From SXXH01 sp041165735 (GTDB lineage Bacteria > Planctomycetota > UBA1135 > GCA-002686595): a stretch of DNA of 64,000 bases. The position numbers and the translations under genes were made by a program. Numbering within the stretch: the stretch's first letter is position 1; every line of letters begins with the position of its first letter. Positions 1 through 8,531 of this stretch are shown here, piece by piece. The stretch spans positions 6,261 through 70,260 of the forward strand of contig JBKDQQ010000043.1 in assembly GCA_046341775.1 (NCBI GenBank), written 5' to 3'. The notes beneath the pieces are model-generated. The model made no database searches. It saw only the letters and a list, made by a program, of their open reading frames with translations, and was not told where the DNA came from.

Positions 1-1194
1 CGGATCCGGTTCGCGCTCGAGCAGCGCCTTGGCGCCGGTGCGTTCCGGGCTCTCCCCGAGCATGTCCGCGGCGATCGCCGCCACCACCACCCGGCGCGTG
101 GCCGCCAGGTGGACGCGCGACTGGTCCATCTCGTCGCCGAAGACGAACACGAGGCTGCGCGACGGGCGCGCACCCTCGCGCGCCAAGCCCGCCGCCGCGT
201 CGGCCATCTCGAGGGCCGCGGCGACGCCCGAGGCGTTGTCGCACGCGCCCGGTTCCTGCACGTGCGCGACCACGGCGACCTCCTCGCCGGCGCGCAGGTC
301 GCCTGCCACGGTGGCGAGCACGGTGCGCACCGGACGCGGGGCCACCTCGGCCACGGCGCGGAAGCGCGCGATTTGTCCTGTTTTTTTGACAAGCCGCGCC
401 AGGGTGCGCGGCGACACCTGCGCCACCGGCAGGGGCGCGGGATGGGCCACGGAACGGTAGCCGACCGCGTGCTCGTGCCTGCCGCGCCCGGAGGGGTCGA
501 CGTTGAACGCGGCGAGGTCGGCCGCCACCACCAAGGCGACCCCGCGAGCCTTGGCCGCGGCCAGGCGCTCCGCGTCGAGCGCCTCGGGCCCGGCGAGCAC
601 GCAGCCCGGCGTGGCGTCCTCCAGGCGCGCGACGACCGGCCCCTCGACCTCCGCGGACGGAGCGAAGGTCGGCAGGAGCAGGCGGTCCTGGTCGTCGCTG
701 GAGTCGAAGGCCGCCAGCAGCTCGACGCGGCCGTCCTCGACCACCTCGAGGCGCGCCGAGCGCGCGGTCCACGCCGGACGCGGTTCGGACGATGCCACCT
801 GCAGTTCGAGGCCCTCTTCGCGCCCGAATCCAAGCGCTTCGAGGCGCGCCAGCACGAGGTCGATCGCGCGGTCGTAGTCCTCGTTCCCGCTTTCGCGGCG
901 CAGCACCTCGAGTTCGGAGACCACCGCCAGCATGCGCGCCTCGTCCAGCCGACCGGAGAGCGCCGCCACATGGCGCGTGGCGCCGTGGTCGTCGAGGTGC
1001 GTGGGCACGACCAGGCTCGAGTCCGCACCGGCCTCCTCGGCCGCGGGACTCGTCGTCCCGGCGCCGCCGCCCTTCGCCGCGAGGTCGATCAGCTGCTGGT
1101 CCGACAGCGTCCCGCAGGCGGCGGCGAGGATCCACCACGACGAAGCCGCAGCGAGGCGCGGCAGGCGCGAAATGCGGCGGAGCGGGCGCGTCAC
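1..1194 (-). CDS. M28-family zinc metallopeptidase, 3' part cut off by the window edge
   Basis: The minus-strand frame is open from a GTG at 1194 to the window edge (398 codons, no stop), so the C-terminus is missing. After a short N-terminal hydrophobic stretch there is a region that could be a protease-associated-like insert (about residues 170-260), then the M28 core. In the core, HVQEPGACDNASG (from about residue 311) supplies His and Asp zinc ligands, a GDEMD segment could hold the catalytic Glu, and AADMLGE could hold the next Asp ligand. M28 enzymes are usually exported aminopeptidases or carboxypeptidases that use two zinc ions; the substrate here is unknown. The GTG overlaps the mtnP stop (GTGA), so it is probably translated after mtnP. 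The frame carries a dyad repeat at 375-390 without being broken. It has no ATG start, so it is easy to miss; the opposite-strand frames across it look like shadows. Confidence 0.82.
   Translation of the reverse strand, partial: MTRPLRRISRLPRLAAASSWWILAAACGTLSDQQLIDLAAKGGGAGTTSPAAEEAGADSSLVVPTHLDDHGATRHVAALSGRLDEARMLAVVSELEVLRRESGNEDYDRAIDLVLARLEALGFGREEGLELQVASSEPRPAWTARSARLEVVEDGRVELLAAFDSSDDQDRLLLPTFAPSAEVEGPVVARLEDATPGCVLAGPEALDAERLAAAKARGVALVVAADLAAFNVDPSGRGRHEHAVGYRSVAHPAPLPVAQVSPRTLARLVKKTGQIARFRAVAEVAPRPVRTVLATVAGDLRAGEEVAVVAHVQEPGACDNASGVAAALEMADAAAGLAREGARPSRSLVFVFGDEMDQSRVHLAATRRVVVAAIAADMLGESPERTGAKALLEREPDP
373..392. repeat. GTC-N10-GAC dyad, copy 1 (inside M28 gene)
   Basis: TTGTC and GACAA arms flank a 10-bp T-rich core, in a region otherwise near 70 % GC. 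The element lies inside the peptidase frame, where it is read as Leu-Val-Lys-Lys-Thr-Gly on the minus strand. It is one of eight similar elements in the window. Confidence 0.55.
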
Positions 1195-2051
1195 AGGTAC
1201 TTGCCGAGCAGGAGCTCGAGCCGCAGGCGCGCTTCGGGTCCGATCTTGTCCTTGGCGGTCATGATCGCGTGCTTGAGCGCCGAGCCGCAGCCGCAGGCGC
1301 GCGGCATGGCGGCGACCTTGGGCGCGAGCGCCGCCACCAGTCGCTTGGCGTTGCCCACGTTCTTGTGCATGACCGCCACGACCTGCTCGACGGTGACGGC
1401 GTCGTGGCCTTCATGCCAGCAGTCGTAGTCGGTGGCCATGGCGATCGTCGTGTAGCAGAGTTCGGCTTCGCGAGCGAGCTTGGCCTCCTGCAGGTTCGTC
1501 ATGCCGATGACGTCCACGCCCCACGAGCGGTAGATGCGCGATTCGGCGCGCGTCGAGAACTGCGGGCCCTCCATGTTCACGTACACGCCGCGGTCGTGGA
1601 CGACCTGCCCCAGCGCGCGGCCGGTCGACACGACCTCGCGTCGCAGGTCCTCGCACACGGGGTCGGCGAACATGACATGCGCCACGACCCCGTCGCCGAA
1701 GAAGGTGTCGACGCGGTGGCGCGTGCGGTCGAAGAACTGGTCGATGGCGACGAAATCGCCCGGCGCCACGTCCTCGCGCATCGAACCCACCGCGGAGACC
1801 GACAGGATGCGCTCGACTCCGAGCTTCTTCAGTCCCCAGATGTTGGCGCGGAAGTTCAGCTCGTTGGGCGGGATGCGGTGTCCGCGTCCGTGGCGCGGCA
1901 GGAACACCATCGGCACGCCGTGCAACTCGCCGCAGATGTAGTTGTCGCTCGGATGGCCGAAGGGCGTCGAAAGTTGCACCTCGCGCACGTTCGCGAGGCC
2001 TTCCAACTCGTAGAGCCCCGAGCCACCAATCACGCCGATCGTCGTCGCCAT
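1191..2051 (-). CDS. mtnP: S-methyl-5'-thioadenosine phosphorylase
   Basis: Cytoplasmic purine nucleoside phosphorylase-family enzyme that splits 5'-methylthioadenosine with phosphate into adenine and methylthioribose-1-phosphate, the entry to methionine salvage. It opens with the family start IGVIGGSGLYELEG, then has PRHGRGHRIPPNELNFRAN, SAVGSMRE, and a purine-site segment NMEGPQFSTRAE followed by GMTNLQEAKLARE. The C-terminal ACGCGSALKHA is typical of bacterial and archaeal MtnP. At about 286 residues the length is normal. I chose ATG 2051 over GTG 2060 because a GAGG sequence lies 8 bases upstream of 2051. Its TGA overlaps the GTG of the M28 gene. No other methionine-salvage gene is nearby. 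A 5'-methylthioinosine or general purine phosphorylase is the main alternative. Confidence 0.93.
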   Translation of the reverse strand: MATTIGVIGGSGLYELEGLANVREVQLSTPFGHPSDNYICGELHGVPMVFLPRHGRGHRIPPNELNFRANIWGLKKLGVERILSVSAVGSMREDVAPGDFVAIDQFFDRTRHRVDTFFGDGVVAHVMFADPVCEDLRREVVSTGRALGQVVHDRGVYVNMEGPQFSTRAESRIYRSWGVDVIGMTNLQEAKLAREAELCYTTIAMATDYDCWHEGHDAVTVEQVVAVMHKNVGNAKRLVAALAPKVAAMPRACGCGSALKHAIMTAKDKIGPEARLRLELLLGKYL

Positions 2052-2375
2052 GCACGCCACCTCGTCGCGCGCTCGCGGCCGGGACTCCGGTCGTCGTCGC
2101 GCGCGGGTGCAGGATCATTCACCACCGGGCGCCGGATGGCGAGAGGCAGCCCGCGGGAAAAGGCCCCTGCCCACCGCGCCACGCGTAGCGCACCGGAGGC
2201 CACGCGTTGCATCTCCAGCGGCCAGACCGCGCGCCCAGGCACCGCGGCCGGATTGTGCGGCCGGATTGTGCGGCCAAGCTGGGCGGCGAGGCGCCTCTGG
2301 CGCGGCCCCGGCGGACGCCGAGGCCGCGCAGGTCTGCGCTGGAGGCCGCGGTTCGTCGCCTCGGCGCTGGTCGCC
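2052..2375. other. Spacer between truD and mtnP
   Basis: About 320 bases without a convincing gene. It holds a 13-bp tandem repeat (2245-2275) and the likely mtnP ribosome-binding site (GAGG, read on the minus strand just upstream of 2051). No clear terminator hairpin with a T tract was seen. Confidence 0.5.
2245..2275. repeat. 13-bp tandem repeat, about 2.4 copies
   Basis: The unit CGGCCGGATTGTG occurs twice in a row (2245-2257 and 2258-2270), followed by a partial CGGCC. It lies in the truD-mtnP spacer and encodes nothing recognisable. Confidence 0.7.
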
Positions 2376-3938
2376 TCAGCGCCCGCCGCCGCGGCGCGGT
2401 CCAGATCCGCCGCGCGGTCCAGATCCGCCGCGCGGTCCAGATCCGCCGCGTCCAGATCCGCCGCGTCCAGACTCGCCACGGCCCGCATCACCGCGACCCG
2501 AATCGCCGCGACCCGCACCTCCCCGCCCGGGTCCACCCTGCTTGCCGGATGCACCCGGGTCCCGACCAGCCCCAGGGCCGCCTGCGTTGCCGGGGCCGCG
2601 GCGAGCGCCATGACCGGGTCCGCGCTCGCCGCGCGATTCCCGCTCGTCGTAGCCCGGCCCGGCTGCACGTCCGCCGCGGTCGAAGCGCCCTCCGCGCTCG
2701 CCGCCGCCGGAAGCGCCCGGTCCCCGCGCTCCACGACCGCGCTCGCCGCGCGGCTCGCCCTCGCCGCGGTCTCCGAACTCGCGCTCCAACGCGCCGCCGG
2801 CGAGCCGCGCGACGACGAGCGTCGCGTAGGCGCCGCGCGGCAACTCGAACGACAGCACGTGCTGGCCCTCGTCGCGTTGCACGAGGCGCAGCGCGCGCGG
2901 CACGACGTGCAACGCGCGGTCCTCGCCCTTCAACGCGAAGCCGCTGACGCCTTCGATGCGGAACTCGCCGGGCTGCAGTCCCTCGCCGCGCAAGGCCAAC
3001 GCGAGCAGGTCGCGCTGTAGCGGATGCTCGACATCCTCGAGCCCCGCTCCGGGCAGGCGGAACACTCCGCGCATCGAAGGATCCTCGGGATACGCGCCGC
3101 GCGAGAACGCCAGCGGACCCTCGGGGCCGCGCACGACCAGCGTGTCGGCCTTGGCGAGGTTGTTCGAGATCCAGTTCGACACCGCGCGATTCCACAGGTG
3201 CGACTGCCACGCGTAGAGATGGATCAGGCGCAGCTTCGACGCGATGTAGCGGAACGCGCCCGCATGGTCCTCCTCGTTGCGCGACAAGTGCTCGAACACT
3301 CGCATGTGCGCGCCGAAGCGCCCGGCGATGTCGCGACAGGCGCGCCAATCGCCCCAACGCGCGAGCAGCGCGTCCTTGAAGCGCGCCGTGTCGGGATCGT
3401 CGTGCTCGTTGCGCGAGGCCAACAGGCGCTTCAGCGCCTCCTCGGCGCGACCGAGCGCCAAGTCGCGCGCGATCCAGCCTTGGTGGCCGCGCAGGTTGCC
3501 GAAGCGCTGCTCGCCGAAGTAGTTGGGCAAGCCGTGGCGGCGCACCGGCTCGAGGTTCTCCTGCAGGGTCTTCGCCTCGGTCGCCGACACGTCGCGCAAG
3601 ACGATGGCGAATGCGTTGCCGGCGCTGTCCTGCGACGACAGGGCGCGCGAGCTGGAGCCCATCGTCTCGATCTTGATCGACGGCTCGGACAGCTCGACGC
3701 GCCGGCCGCCGGGCGCGCTCATGTATTGGACGGTCACCCCCTGGCGATCCTTCAGCCCGGCGATCGACACCTCGCCCGGGGCCACGCCCGCCTCGCGCGC
3801 CACGCGCGCCACGGCCTCCATCGAGGTGAGCTTGCGCTTCGACACGCGGTACACGCGGTGGCGGCCGCGCGCGACGAGCAACGATTGGTCGAGGAGTTCC
3901 TCGACGCGGAAGTCTCCGGGCTTCTGCTTGAGCTTCAT
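2376..3938 (-). CDS. truD: tRNA pseudouridine(13) synthase TruD with a long Arg-Gly-rich tail
   Basis: Isomerises U13 to pseudouridine in tRNA. The TruD core covers about residues 1-385. AGLKDRQGVTVQY (from residue 60) contains the catalytic Asp64, and NYFGEQRFG is the TruD-specific motif. FALKGEDRALHVVP and the following strands complete the core. Residues 388-520 form a disordered tail built from RGE, GRG, SGRGG and SGPRGG repeats; E. coli TruD, about 350 residues, has no such tail. The tail could bind RNA like RGG boxes, but that is inference. The ATG overlaps the stop of the upstream pseudouridine synthase (ATGA), so two RNA-modification genes are translationally coupled. The last 80 bases contain an 18- then 15-bp tandem repeat, so tail length probably varies between strains. 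Confidence 0.93.
   Translation of the reverse strand: MKLKQKPGDFRVEELLDQSLLVARGRHRVYRVSKRKLTSMEAVARVAREAGVAPGEVSIAGLKDRQGVTVQYMSAPGGRRVELSEPSIKIETMGSSSRALSSQDSAGNAFAIVLRDVSATEAKTLQENLEPVRRHGLPNYFGEQRFGNLRGHQGWIARDLALGRAEEALKRLLASRNEHDDPDTARFKDALLARWGDWRACRDIAGRFGAHMRVFEHLSRNEEDHAGAFRYIASKLRLIHLYAWQSHLWNRAVSNWISNNLAKADTLVVRGPEGPLAFSRGAYPEDPSMRGVFRLPGAGLEDVEHPLQRDLLALALRGEGLQPGEFRIEGVSGFALKGEDRALHVVPRALRLVQRDEGQHVLSFELPRGAYATLVVARLAGGALEREFGDRGEGEPRGERGRGARGPGASGGGERGGRFDRGGRAAGPGYDERESRGERGPGHGARRGPGNAGGPGAGRDPGASGKQGGPGRGGAGRGDSGRGDAGRGESGRGGSGRGGSGPRGGSGPRGGSGPRRGGGR
2398..2480. repeat. Coding tandem repeat in the truD tail (18-bp then 15-bp units)
   Basis: On the plus strand, GGTCCAGATCCGCCGCGC recurs with an 18-bp period from 2398, then shifts to 15-bp units (2436-2450, 2451-2465, 2466-2480). 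Both periods are multiples of three, so copy-number change keeps the truD frame and adds or removes Ser-Gly-Pro-Arg-Gly-Gly type residues. Confidence 0.8.
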
Positions 3939-4963
3939 GGCGCGCGGTACTTCCTGAGCTGCTTGAGCAGGCGGGCGTAGTCCTTCGGGAGCGGCGCTTC
4001 GACGCGCACCACGCCGCCGTCTGGACCGGGGAACTGGATGGAGGCGGCATGCAGCGTCAACCGGTCCATCAAGGCCGACTCCTCGTGCCCGCGCTTCTTG
4101 CGATAGCCGCGCTTGAAGTCGGACAGCGACAGATGGTCGCGCCGCCCGTAGACCGGATCGACCGCCAAGGGGAAGCCGACCTCGCGCGCGTGCACCCGGA
4201 TCTGGTGCGTGCGACCGGTGAGGGGCTCGGCCTCCATGAGCGTGTAGCCTTCGAAGCGCTCGGCCACCGAGAAGCGCGTGCGCGACTCCTTGCCGTCGAC
4301 TCGATCGACGCGCATCCGACCGCTGCGCCGTTCATCGGGCCCGAGCGGCAGGTCCACGATCTCCTCCGCGCCATCCGCCAGGGGCCAGTCGCCTTCGACC
4401 AGCGCGAGGTAGCGCTTGCGCACCGTGCCGGGCTGTTCGAACGCCGCGCGCAGGCGGCGCTCGCTTTCGATCGTCTTGGCGACGATGACGCAGCCCGTCG
4501 TGTCCTTGTCGAGGCGATGCACGAGCCGCGGACGGAATTCGAGCCCGTCCACCGGCTCGACCTCGTCGCCCTCGGCGAGCTCGAGCCCGCTGCGGCGCAG
4601 CGACAATCCGAGCAAGGCCCCCGACAAGCACCCCGCGTCGCGCGCCCAGCGCTCCGGCTCCGCCGACAACCCCGCGGGCTTGTCGACGACCAGCACTTCC
4701 GCGTCCTCGAACAAGACCGGCACCTCGATGCGCGGATCGCGCGGCGCCTCGGGCACGTGCTCGTCCTCCTCGAATTCGACGATGACGACTTCGTCCTCGG
4801 CCAGGCGGTGTCCGGGCACGGTGGGATTGCCGTCGACGGTCACCTTGCGCTCGCGGACTTGGCGGCGCAGGAAGCCCTTGTTGAGAAGGGGGAATTGCAG
4901 GCACAGGAACTCGTCGAGCTCCATGCCGGCGCGGTCCTTGGGGATCGGGATGTGGTAGGCCAC
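3935..4963 (-). CDS. RluA/RluD-family pseudouridine synthase
   Basis: The 342-residue protein has an N-terminal S4-like RNA-binding segment (about residues 15-60: DEFLCLQFPLLNKGFLRRQV and TVDGNPTVPGHRL) and an RluA-type catalytic domain. The catalytic motif HRLDKDTTG starts at residue 149, with Asp152 as the nucleophile. KRYLALVEG and the GRTHQIRVHA motif near residue 250 are also typical. The family modifies uridines in 23S rRNA helices or in tRNA, and I cannot tell RluC from RluD from sequence alone. It follows hpt after 54 bases and overlaps truD by the ATGA start/stop, so the two synthases look co-translated. Confidence 0.9.
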   Translation of the reverse strand: MAYHIPIPKDRAGMELDEFLCLQFPLLNKGFLRRQVRERKVTVDGNPTVPGHRLAEDEVVIVEFEEDEHVPEAPRDPRIEVPVLFEDAEVLVVDKPAGLSAEPERWARDAGCLSGALLGLSLRRSGLELAEGDEVEPVDGLEFRPRLVHRLDKDTTGCVIVAKTIESERRLRAAFEQPGTVRKRYLALVEGDWPLADGAEEIVDLPLGPDERRSGRMRVDRVDGKESRTRFSVAERFEGYTLMEAEPLTGRTHQIRVHAREVGFPLAVDPVYGRRDHLSLSDFKRGYRKKRGHEESALMDRLTLHAASIQFPGPDGGVVRVEAPLPKDYARLLKQLRKYRAP

Positions 4964-5017
4964 GGTCGTTGACGCCCTGCGGCGGGTGCACCGGCCTGCG
5001 CCGGTCCCGCCCGTGGC

Positions 5018-5560
5018 TCAGGAGTACAGTTCCCGCCGCAAGGCCCCGACATAGGGCAGGTTGCGGTACCGGCCGGCGTAGTCGAGGCCGTAGCCCACGA
5101 CGAACAGGTTCTCGACCTCGAAGCAGCGGAAGTCGGCGACGATCGGAACGCTCCTGCGCGAAGGCTTGTCCAGGAAGACGCAGGTGCGGACGCTGCGCGC
5201 ACCGCGGCGCTGCAGCTCGTCCTTGAGCTTCGAGAGCGTGCGTCCCGTGTCGAGGATGTCGTCGACCAAGAGCAGGTCGCGGTCTTCGATCTCCGAGCCG
5301 GTGGGCACGAAATCGATACGCAATTCGCCCGATTCGGTGCCCGCGCCGTAGCTCGAGGCAGCCAAGAAGGCGAGTTCGAGGCGATTGGGGATCCGCCGAA
5401 TCAGGTCGGACGCGAAGACGCACGACCCTTTCAGGACCGAGACCACCGTGAAACCCCGGTCGCCGTAGCTGCGCGCCACCTCGGCCGCGACCCGGTCGAT
5501 GGCGGTCTTGATCTGCTGCTCGTCGTAGAGGACCCGGTCGATGTCGTCGTGGACGCTCAT
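5018..5560 (-). CDS. hpt: Hypoxanthine phosphoribosyltransferase
   Basis: Purine salvage enzyme that joins hypoxanthine (and usually guanine) to PRPP to give IMP or GMP. It has VLKGS (residues 42-46), the PRPP-binding VDDILDTGRTL (from residue 99), and the C-terminal segment VVGYGLDYAGRYRNLPYVG typical of this subgroup, where the YGLDY part packs against the base. At 180 residues the length is normal. I chose ATG 5560; an in-frame ATG 12 bases upstream (5572) would add only Met-Gly-Thr-His. The open frame runs much further upstream, but that part is the complement of the divergent plus-strand genes. It is probably the first gene of the run hpt, pseudouridine synthase, truD, mtnP, M28. Confidence 0.94.
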   Translation of the reverse strand: MSVHDDIDRVLYDEQQIKTAIDRVAAEVARSYGDRGFTVVSVLKGSCVFASDLIRRIPNRLELAFLAASSYGAGTESGELRIDFVPTGSEIEDRDLLLVDDILDTGRTLSKLKDELQRRGARSVRTCVFLDKPSRRSVPIVADFRCFEVENLFVVGYGLDYAGRYRNLPYVGALRRELYS

Positions 5561-5774
5561 GTGCGTCCCCATAGTGTCGCCGCGCGGGAGGGTGCCCGTC
5601 AACGCATCCACCGGGGACACGCCCTTTGCGACCGGCACGGCACGCCGCGGGCCCGGGCTTTGCCATACTGGGGACGCGTGGGCGCGACCTTGGAATCCGC
5701 GAGCGTCCCCGCCATCAAGGTCGAGGCGTGCCGAAGACCCTCGGCTCGAGAAGCTCCAAGCGGAAAGCAAGACC

Positions 5775-6089
5775 ATGCAGCAAGACAAGCCCAAGCGCCA
5801 TCGGCGCACCGAAGAAGAGATGTTGCGCGACCTGGAGGCCAAATTGGCCCAGTTGCGCGAAAAGGCCGAAGCGCGGAAGCAGCGCGAAGGTCCGATGGTC
5901 AAGGCCACGAAGAAGTTGGTCAAGTCGGTGCGAAAGTACGCCGAGCAGGCGCAGGGCGAGGGTCGCACCGACCTAGCGCTGTCCGCGCAGGCCTTCGCCG
6001 CCGGTCTCGAGCGCGCCGCCGCCCAGCCGCCCGTGAAGGAGCGTTCCCGCAGGGAGCGGGGCGACGAACAGGACTCGGAGCAGTCGTGA
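5775..6089 (+). CDS. Small basic coiled-coil protein of unknown function
   Basis: A 104-residue protein, highly charged. Residues 8-60 form a Lys/Arg/Glu-rich helix (RRTEEEMLRDLEAKLAQLREKAEARK) likely to be a coiled coil. Residues 60-88 form a second amphipathic helix, and the C-terminus is a charged tail ending in EQS. No signal peptide or membrane segment is seen. I placed the start at ATG 5775; the open frame continues upstream into the hpt promoter region but lacks protein-like sequence there. Its stop overlaps the GTG of the Nudix gene (GTGA), so the two are probably co-translated. I do not recognise the family and assign no function. Confidence 0.7.
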   Translation: MQQDKPKRHRRTEEEMLRDLEAKLAQLREKAEARKQREGPMVKATKKLVKSVRKYAEQAQGEGRTDLALSAQAFAAGLERAAAQPPVKERSRRERGDEQDSEQS

Positions 6090-6670
6090 GCCAAGCCCCC
6101 GAGCCCGGCCAGGCCGCGGCGGGCCCGGAACTGGTGTCGAGCGAGTTGCTGCATCACAACTCGCGCTTCGACTTGCGTCGCGATGTCGTTCGATTGCCTT
6201 CCGGACTCACCCAAGATCTGGTTTGGGTCGATCATCCTGGTGCGGTGGGTATCGCCGCGCTCGAAGACGACGGACGCCTGGTCCTCGTGCGGCAATATCG
6301 CCACGCGGTCAGGCAGGATCTGTTGGAGATCCCCGCGGGACGCTTGGAGCCTGGCGAGGACCGCTTGCAGGCCGCCATCCGGGAGCTCGAGGAAGAGACT
6401 GGCCTGCGCGCGGCGGAATGGAGGCTGTTGCGAGACATCGTGCCCGCTCCCGGATTCGCCAGCGAACGGTTGTCGATCTATTTGGCACGCGGGCTGTCGC
6501 CGGCCGGACCTGGGGCCGCGAACTGCGACGAGGACGAGGAGCTGAGCCTCGAACGCCATGCTCCGAGGGATGTGCTGGCGGGAATGACGACGGATGCCAA
6601 GACCCTCATTGCCGCGGCGATGTTGCTGCGCATCGATGGGATCGACGACGAGCCACCTCCCGCGGACTGA
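6086..6670 (+). CDS. Nudix hydrolase, ADP-ribose pyrophosphatase-like
   Basis: A 194-residue Nudix-fold hydrolase. The perfect Nudix box G-x5-E-x7-R-E-U-x-E-E-x-G-U lies at residues 85-107 and ends RELEEETGL. It is preceded by LVLVRQYRHAVRQDLLEIPAG, the pattern of the ADP-ribose pyrophosphatase (NudF/YffH) subgroup, in which the Arg-Gln-Tyr-Arg strand helps bind the diphosphate. The likely reaction is ADP-ribose to AMP plus ribose-5-phosphate, in the cytoplasm. The start is GTG 6086, overlapping the upstream stop. GDP-mannose or another nucleoside diphosphate sugar as substrate cannot be excluded. Confidence 0.88.
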   Translation: MSQAPEPGQAAAGPELVSSELLHHNSRFDLRRDVVRLPSGLTQDLVWVDHPGAVGIAALEDDGRLVLVRQYRHAVRQDLLEIPAGRLEPGEDRLQAAIRELEEETGLRAAEWRLLRDIVPAPGFASERLSIYLARGLSPAGPGAANCDEDEELSLERHAPRDVLAGMTTDAKTLIAAAMLLRIDGIDDEPPPAD

Positions 6671-6987
6671 CCAACGCCGGTGCAGCACCAATCTGGACCG
6701 CTGCACGCCTCTCGCCTCTCGCCACGACTCGCAGCTCGCCGGAGCGAAGCTCCGCCGAGCCAATAGCCTCATCTGGATCCGCTCCCAAGCGGGCTTCTAC
6801 TCCCCACGCCGGCCGGTCCCGTGCTGCAACCCGCGCCTTGGATTCATCCGGCCCCCACCTTGCGCGCAACCCGATTCGGCGCGGCCCTCCCCGCTGCACG
6901 CTGCGCTCGTCTTGTCGTGGCGTCCATCGCCGCGCGGGCGCCACGGTCATGTCCGCGGCGCCACCGCACGCCGATTCGCGCACGCGA
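6671..6987. other. Spacer of 317 bases
   Basis: It lies between the convergent Nudix and propeller genes. I see no gene with plausible codon use, no repeat, and no clear terminator hairpin followed by Ts. GC content falls slightly compared with the flanking genes. Confidence 0.5.
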
Positions 6988-8022
6988 TCACTCGTCAGGC
7001 GGCGCTGCCCTGCACCAGCCGGTGATCCAGGCGAAACCGCCTTGGCCCGGGAGTTGTTCGCCGTGCCAATCCACTCGGATGATGCCCGCAGGCGAGGCCA
7101 CGAGCGCGCCCCCATCGGGCAGCACCAGCACATGGCGCGCCCCCGGCAGGATGGCGAGGTCGACCTCGAGCCGGACGCGTGCATCGCGCGTGCGCGCGCG
7201 CAAGACCAATCCGCCGCGTTCCAAGGTCCAGGGTCCGCTCGAGTCCGGCAAGGCGTCGAAGGAGATGGGATCTTCCAAGGGGGCCTGCGCCATGCGCGCC
7301 ATGCGTGCGTCGAGACGCGCCAAAGTTGGCGCGGAACCGCCCAACGCCACCCAGGCACCGCCCTCGCTGGCGCTTCTCACGCCGAGCACGGGCGCGGGGA
7401 GGCAGGCCAAGGCGAGCACGGTGCCGTCCTCCACGTCGACCTGACGCAAGCGGCCATCGTCGCCACCGCACCACGCCACCCCGCCCGAAGCGCGCACCTG
7501 CCGCAATCCGGCCGCACGGAACAAGAGTCTCGGCGTGGCCTCGGCATCGACTCGCCACAGGCGACCGACGCCTTCCTCGAGGCGTTCGAGGCACAGTGCG
7601 CGGCCATCGGAGAGCACATCGAGATCGTGGAAGCCCTCGAGCCACAATTCGCCGAGTTCCACGCCATCCTCGGACAGGTCGAGCAACCGCGCGCCGAAGG
7701 CGTTGGTGCCATCGCCGGAGCGCGCCACCCACAAGCCGCCATCGGAGCGCGACGCCACCGCCAGCGGCCAACCGAGCGCATGACTGCGACTGTCGATCAT
7801 GTCGGCATCCAGCCCGCGCAGCAGGGACGCGTCCCGGTCGGCGACCCACACCTCGGGCCTGCCGGACGGCGCGGGGCCGAGCCAAGGTTCGACGGCAAGG
7901 CCCGCGCCCATGCAAGCGAAGAACAGGGCCGCGGCCCCCACGCCATGGCTGGCGAGCCAAGGCGCGTCGGAAATCCGGTCGGGAGTCGAACGCGCGGTTG
8001 TCTCGTTGGATTGGTGTCCCAC
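6988..8022 (-). CDS. Membrane-anchored beta-propeller-like protein, unknown function
   Basis: A 344-residue protein. Near the N-terminus is one hydrophobic segment (HGVGAAALFFACMGAGLAV, about residues 26-44), so it is probably anchored with its bulk outside the cytoplasm. The rest is a series of short strands with recurring Gly-Gly/Trp-Val turns such as ASRSDGGLWVARSGDG, ASGGVAWCGGDDGRL, ASEGGAWVALGG and LPDGGALVASPAG. The spacing fits a six-bladed NHL- or SMP-30-type propeller; the fold call is inference. I chose GTG 8022, just before the hydrophobic segment, because the open frame upstream is low-complexity and runs through a repeat. Its neighbours give no functional clue. Confidence 0.6.
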   Translation of the reverse strand: MGHQSNETTARSTPDRISDAPWLASHGVGAAALFFACMGAGLAVEPWLGPAPSGRPEVWVADRDASLLRGLDADMIDSRSHALGWPLAVASRSDGGLWVARSGDGTNAFGARLLDLSEDGVELGELWLEGFHDLDVLSDGRALCLERLEEGVGRLWRVDAEATPRLLFRAAGLRQVRASGGVAWCGGDDGRLRQVDVEDGTVLALACLPAPVLGVRSASEGGAWVALGGSAPTLARLDARMARMAQAPLEDPISFDALPDSSGPWTLERGGLVLRARTRDARVRLEVDLAILPGARHVLVLPDGGALVASPAGIIRVDWHGEQLPGQGGFAWITGWCRAAPPDE

Positions 8023-8531
8023 ACCAGCCTGACGAACGAAACGAGCCGGGCGTGGCAGGCAAACGATGGAATCGCTCGAAAACGTGCAGTTGGAGCCCTG
8101 CGCTCCTCGCCCGCTCGCCTGCTGGTGCCGCTCGCCCGCCGTGCCCGCACGCCACCAGCGATGGACGCGCGCGGCGGGGCATCCCCTCGCCCGCGTCTGC
8201 TCCTTGCTGGCGAACCGTGCCGCGCGAAGCGGACCTGATCGCCCTTGGCGCCGACGCGCTCGAGAGGCCCGCAGCGGCCGTGGGTGGCAGGCAGGGCGCA
8301 CTCGAGGAAGGACAGTCACCTCGAAGCACAGGCATGGGCCAGCACAGGAATGGGCCAGCACAGGCACAGGCCAACACAGGCGCGAGAAGCGACAGTCACG
8401 GAGAAGCAACCGAAGAAGTCCGTGTCGTCCCCCGCTTCGCGGAGTCTCCGCATCGCGGGCAGGCGGCAGTTCCATCCACATCCGCGACGAAGGGCGGCGC
8501 TCCGCGCTTCGATGTGCGCTCCGATGCGCGC
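8023..8531. other. Long spacer upstream of the propeller gene
   Basis: About 510 bases without a supported gene, although frames stay open because GC is high. It contains the 16-bp tandem repeat at 8334-8381. Near that repeat, GACAGTCAC occurs twice, on either side (about 8311 and 8391). The promoter of the propeller gene and the 3' end of the oxidase/ogt transcript must lie here. I could not pick out either. Confidence 0.5.
8334..8381. repeat. 16-bp tandem repeat, three copies
   Basis: The unit ATGGGCCAGCACAGGA is at 8334-8349 and, with one change, at 8350-8365. A third, more diverged copy ending ACACAGGC is at 8366-8381. It lies in a non-coding spacer. Confidence 0.75.

Noticed and set aside
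109..1428. Plus-strand frame over the M28 peptidase
   Set aside because: No domain motif and a composition typical of an antisense shadow. The minus strand shows zinc-binding M28 motifs, and the end overlaps mtnP.
5561..6772. Upstream extension of hpt by about 400 codons
   Set aside because: The extension is the complement of the Nudix and small coiled-coil genes. Hpt normally begins near residue 1 of my chosen start.
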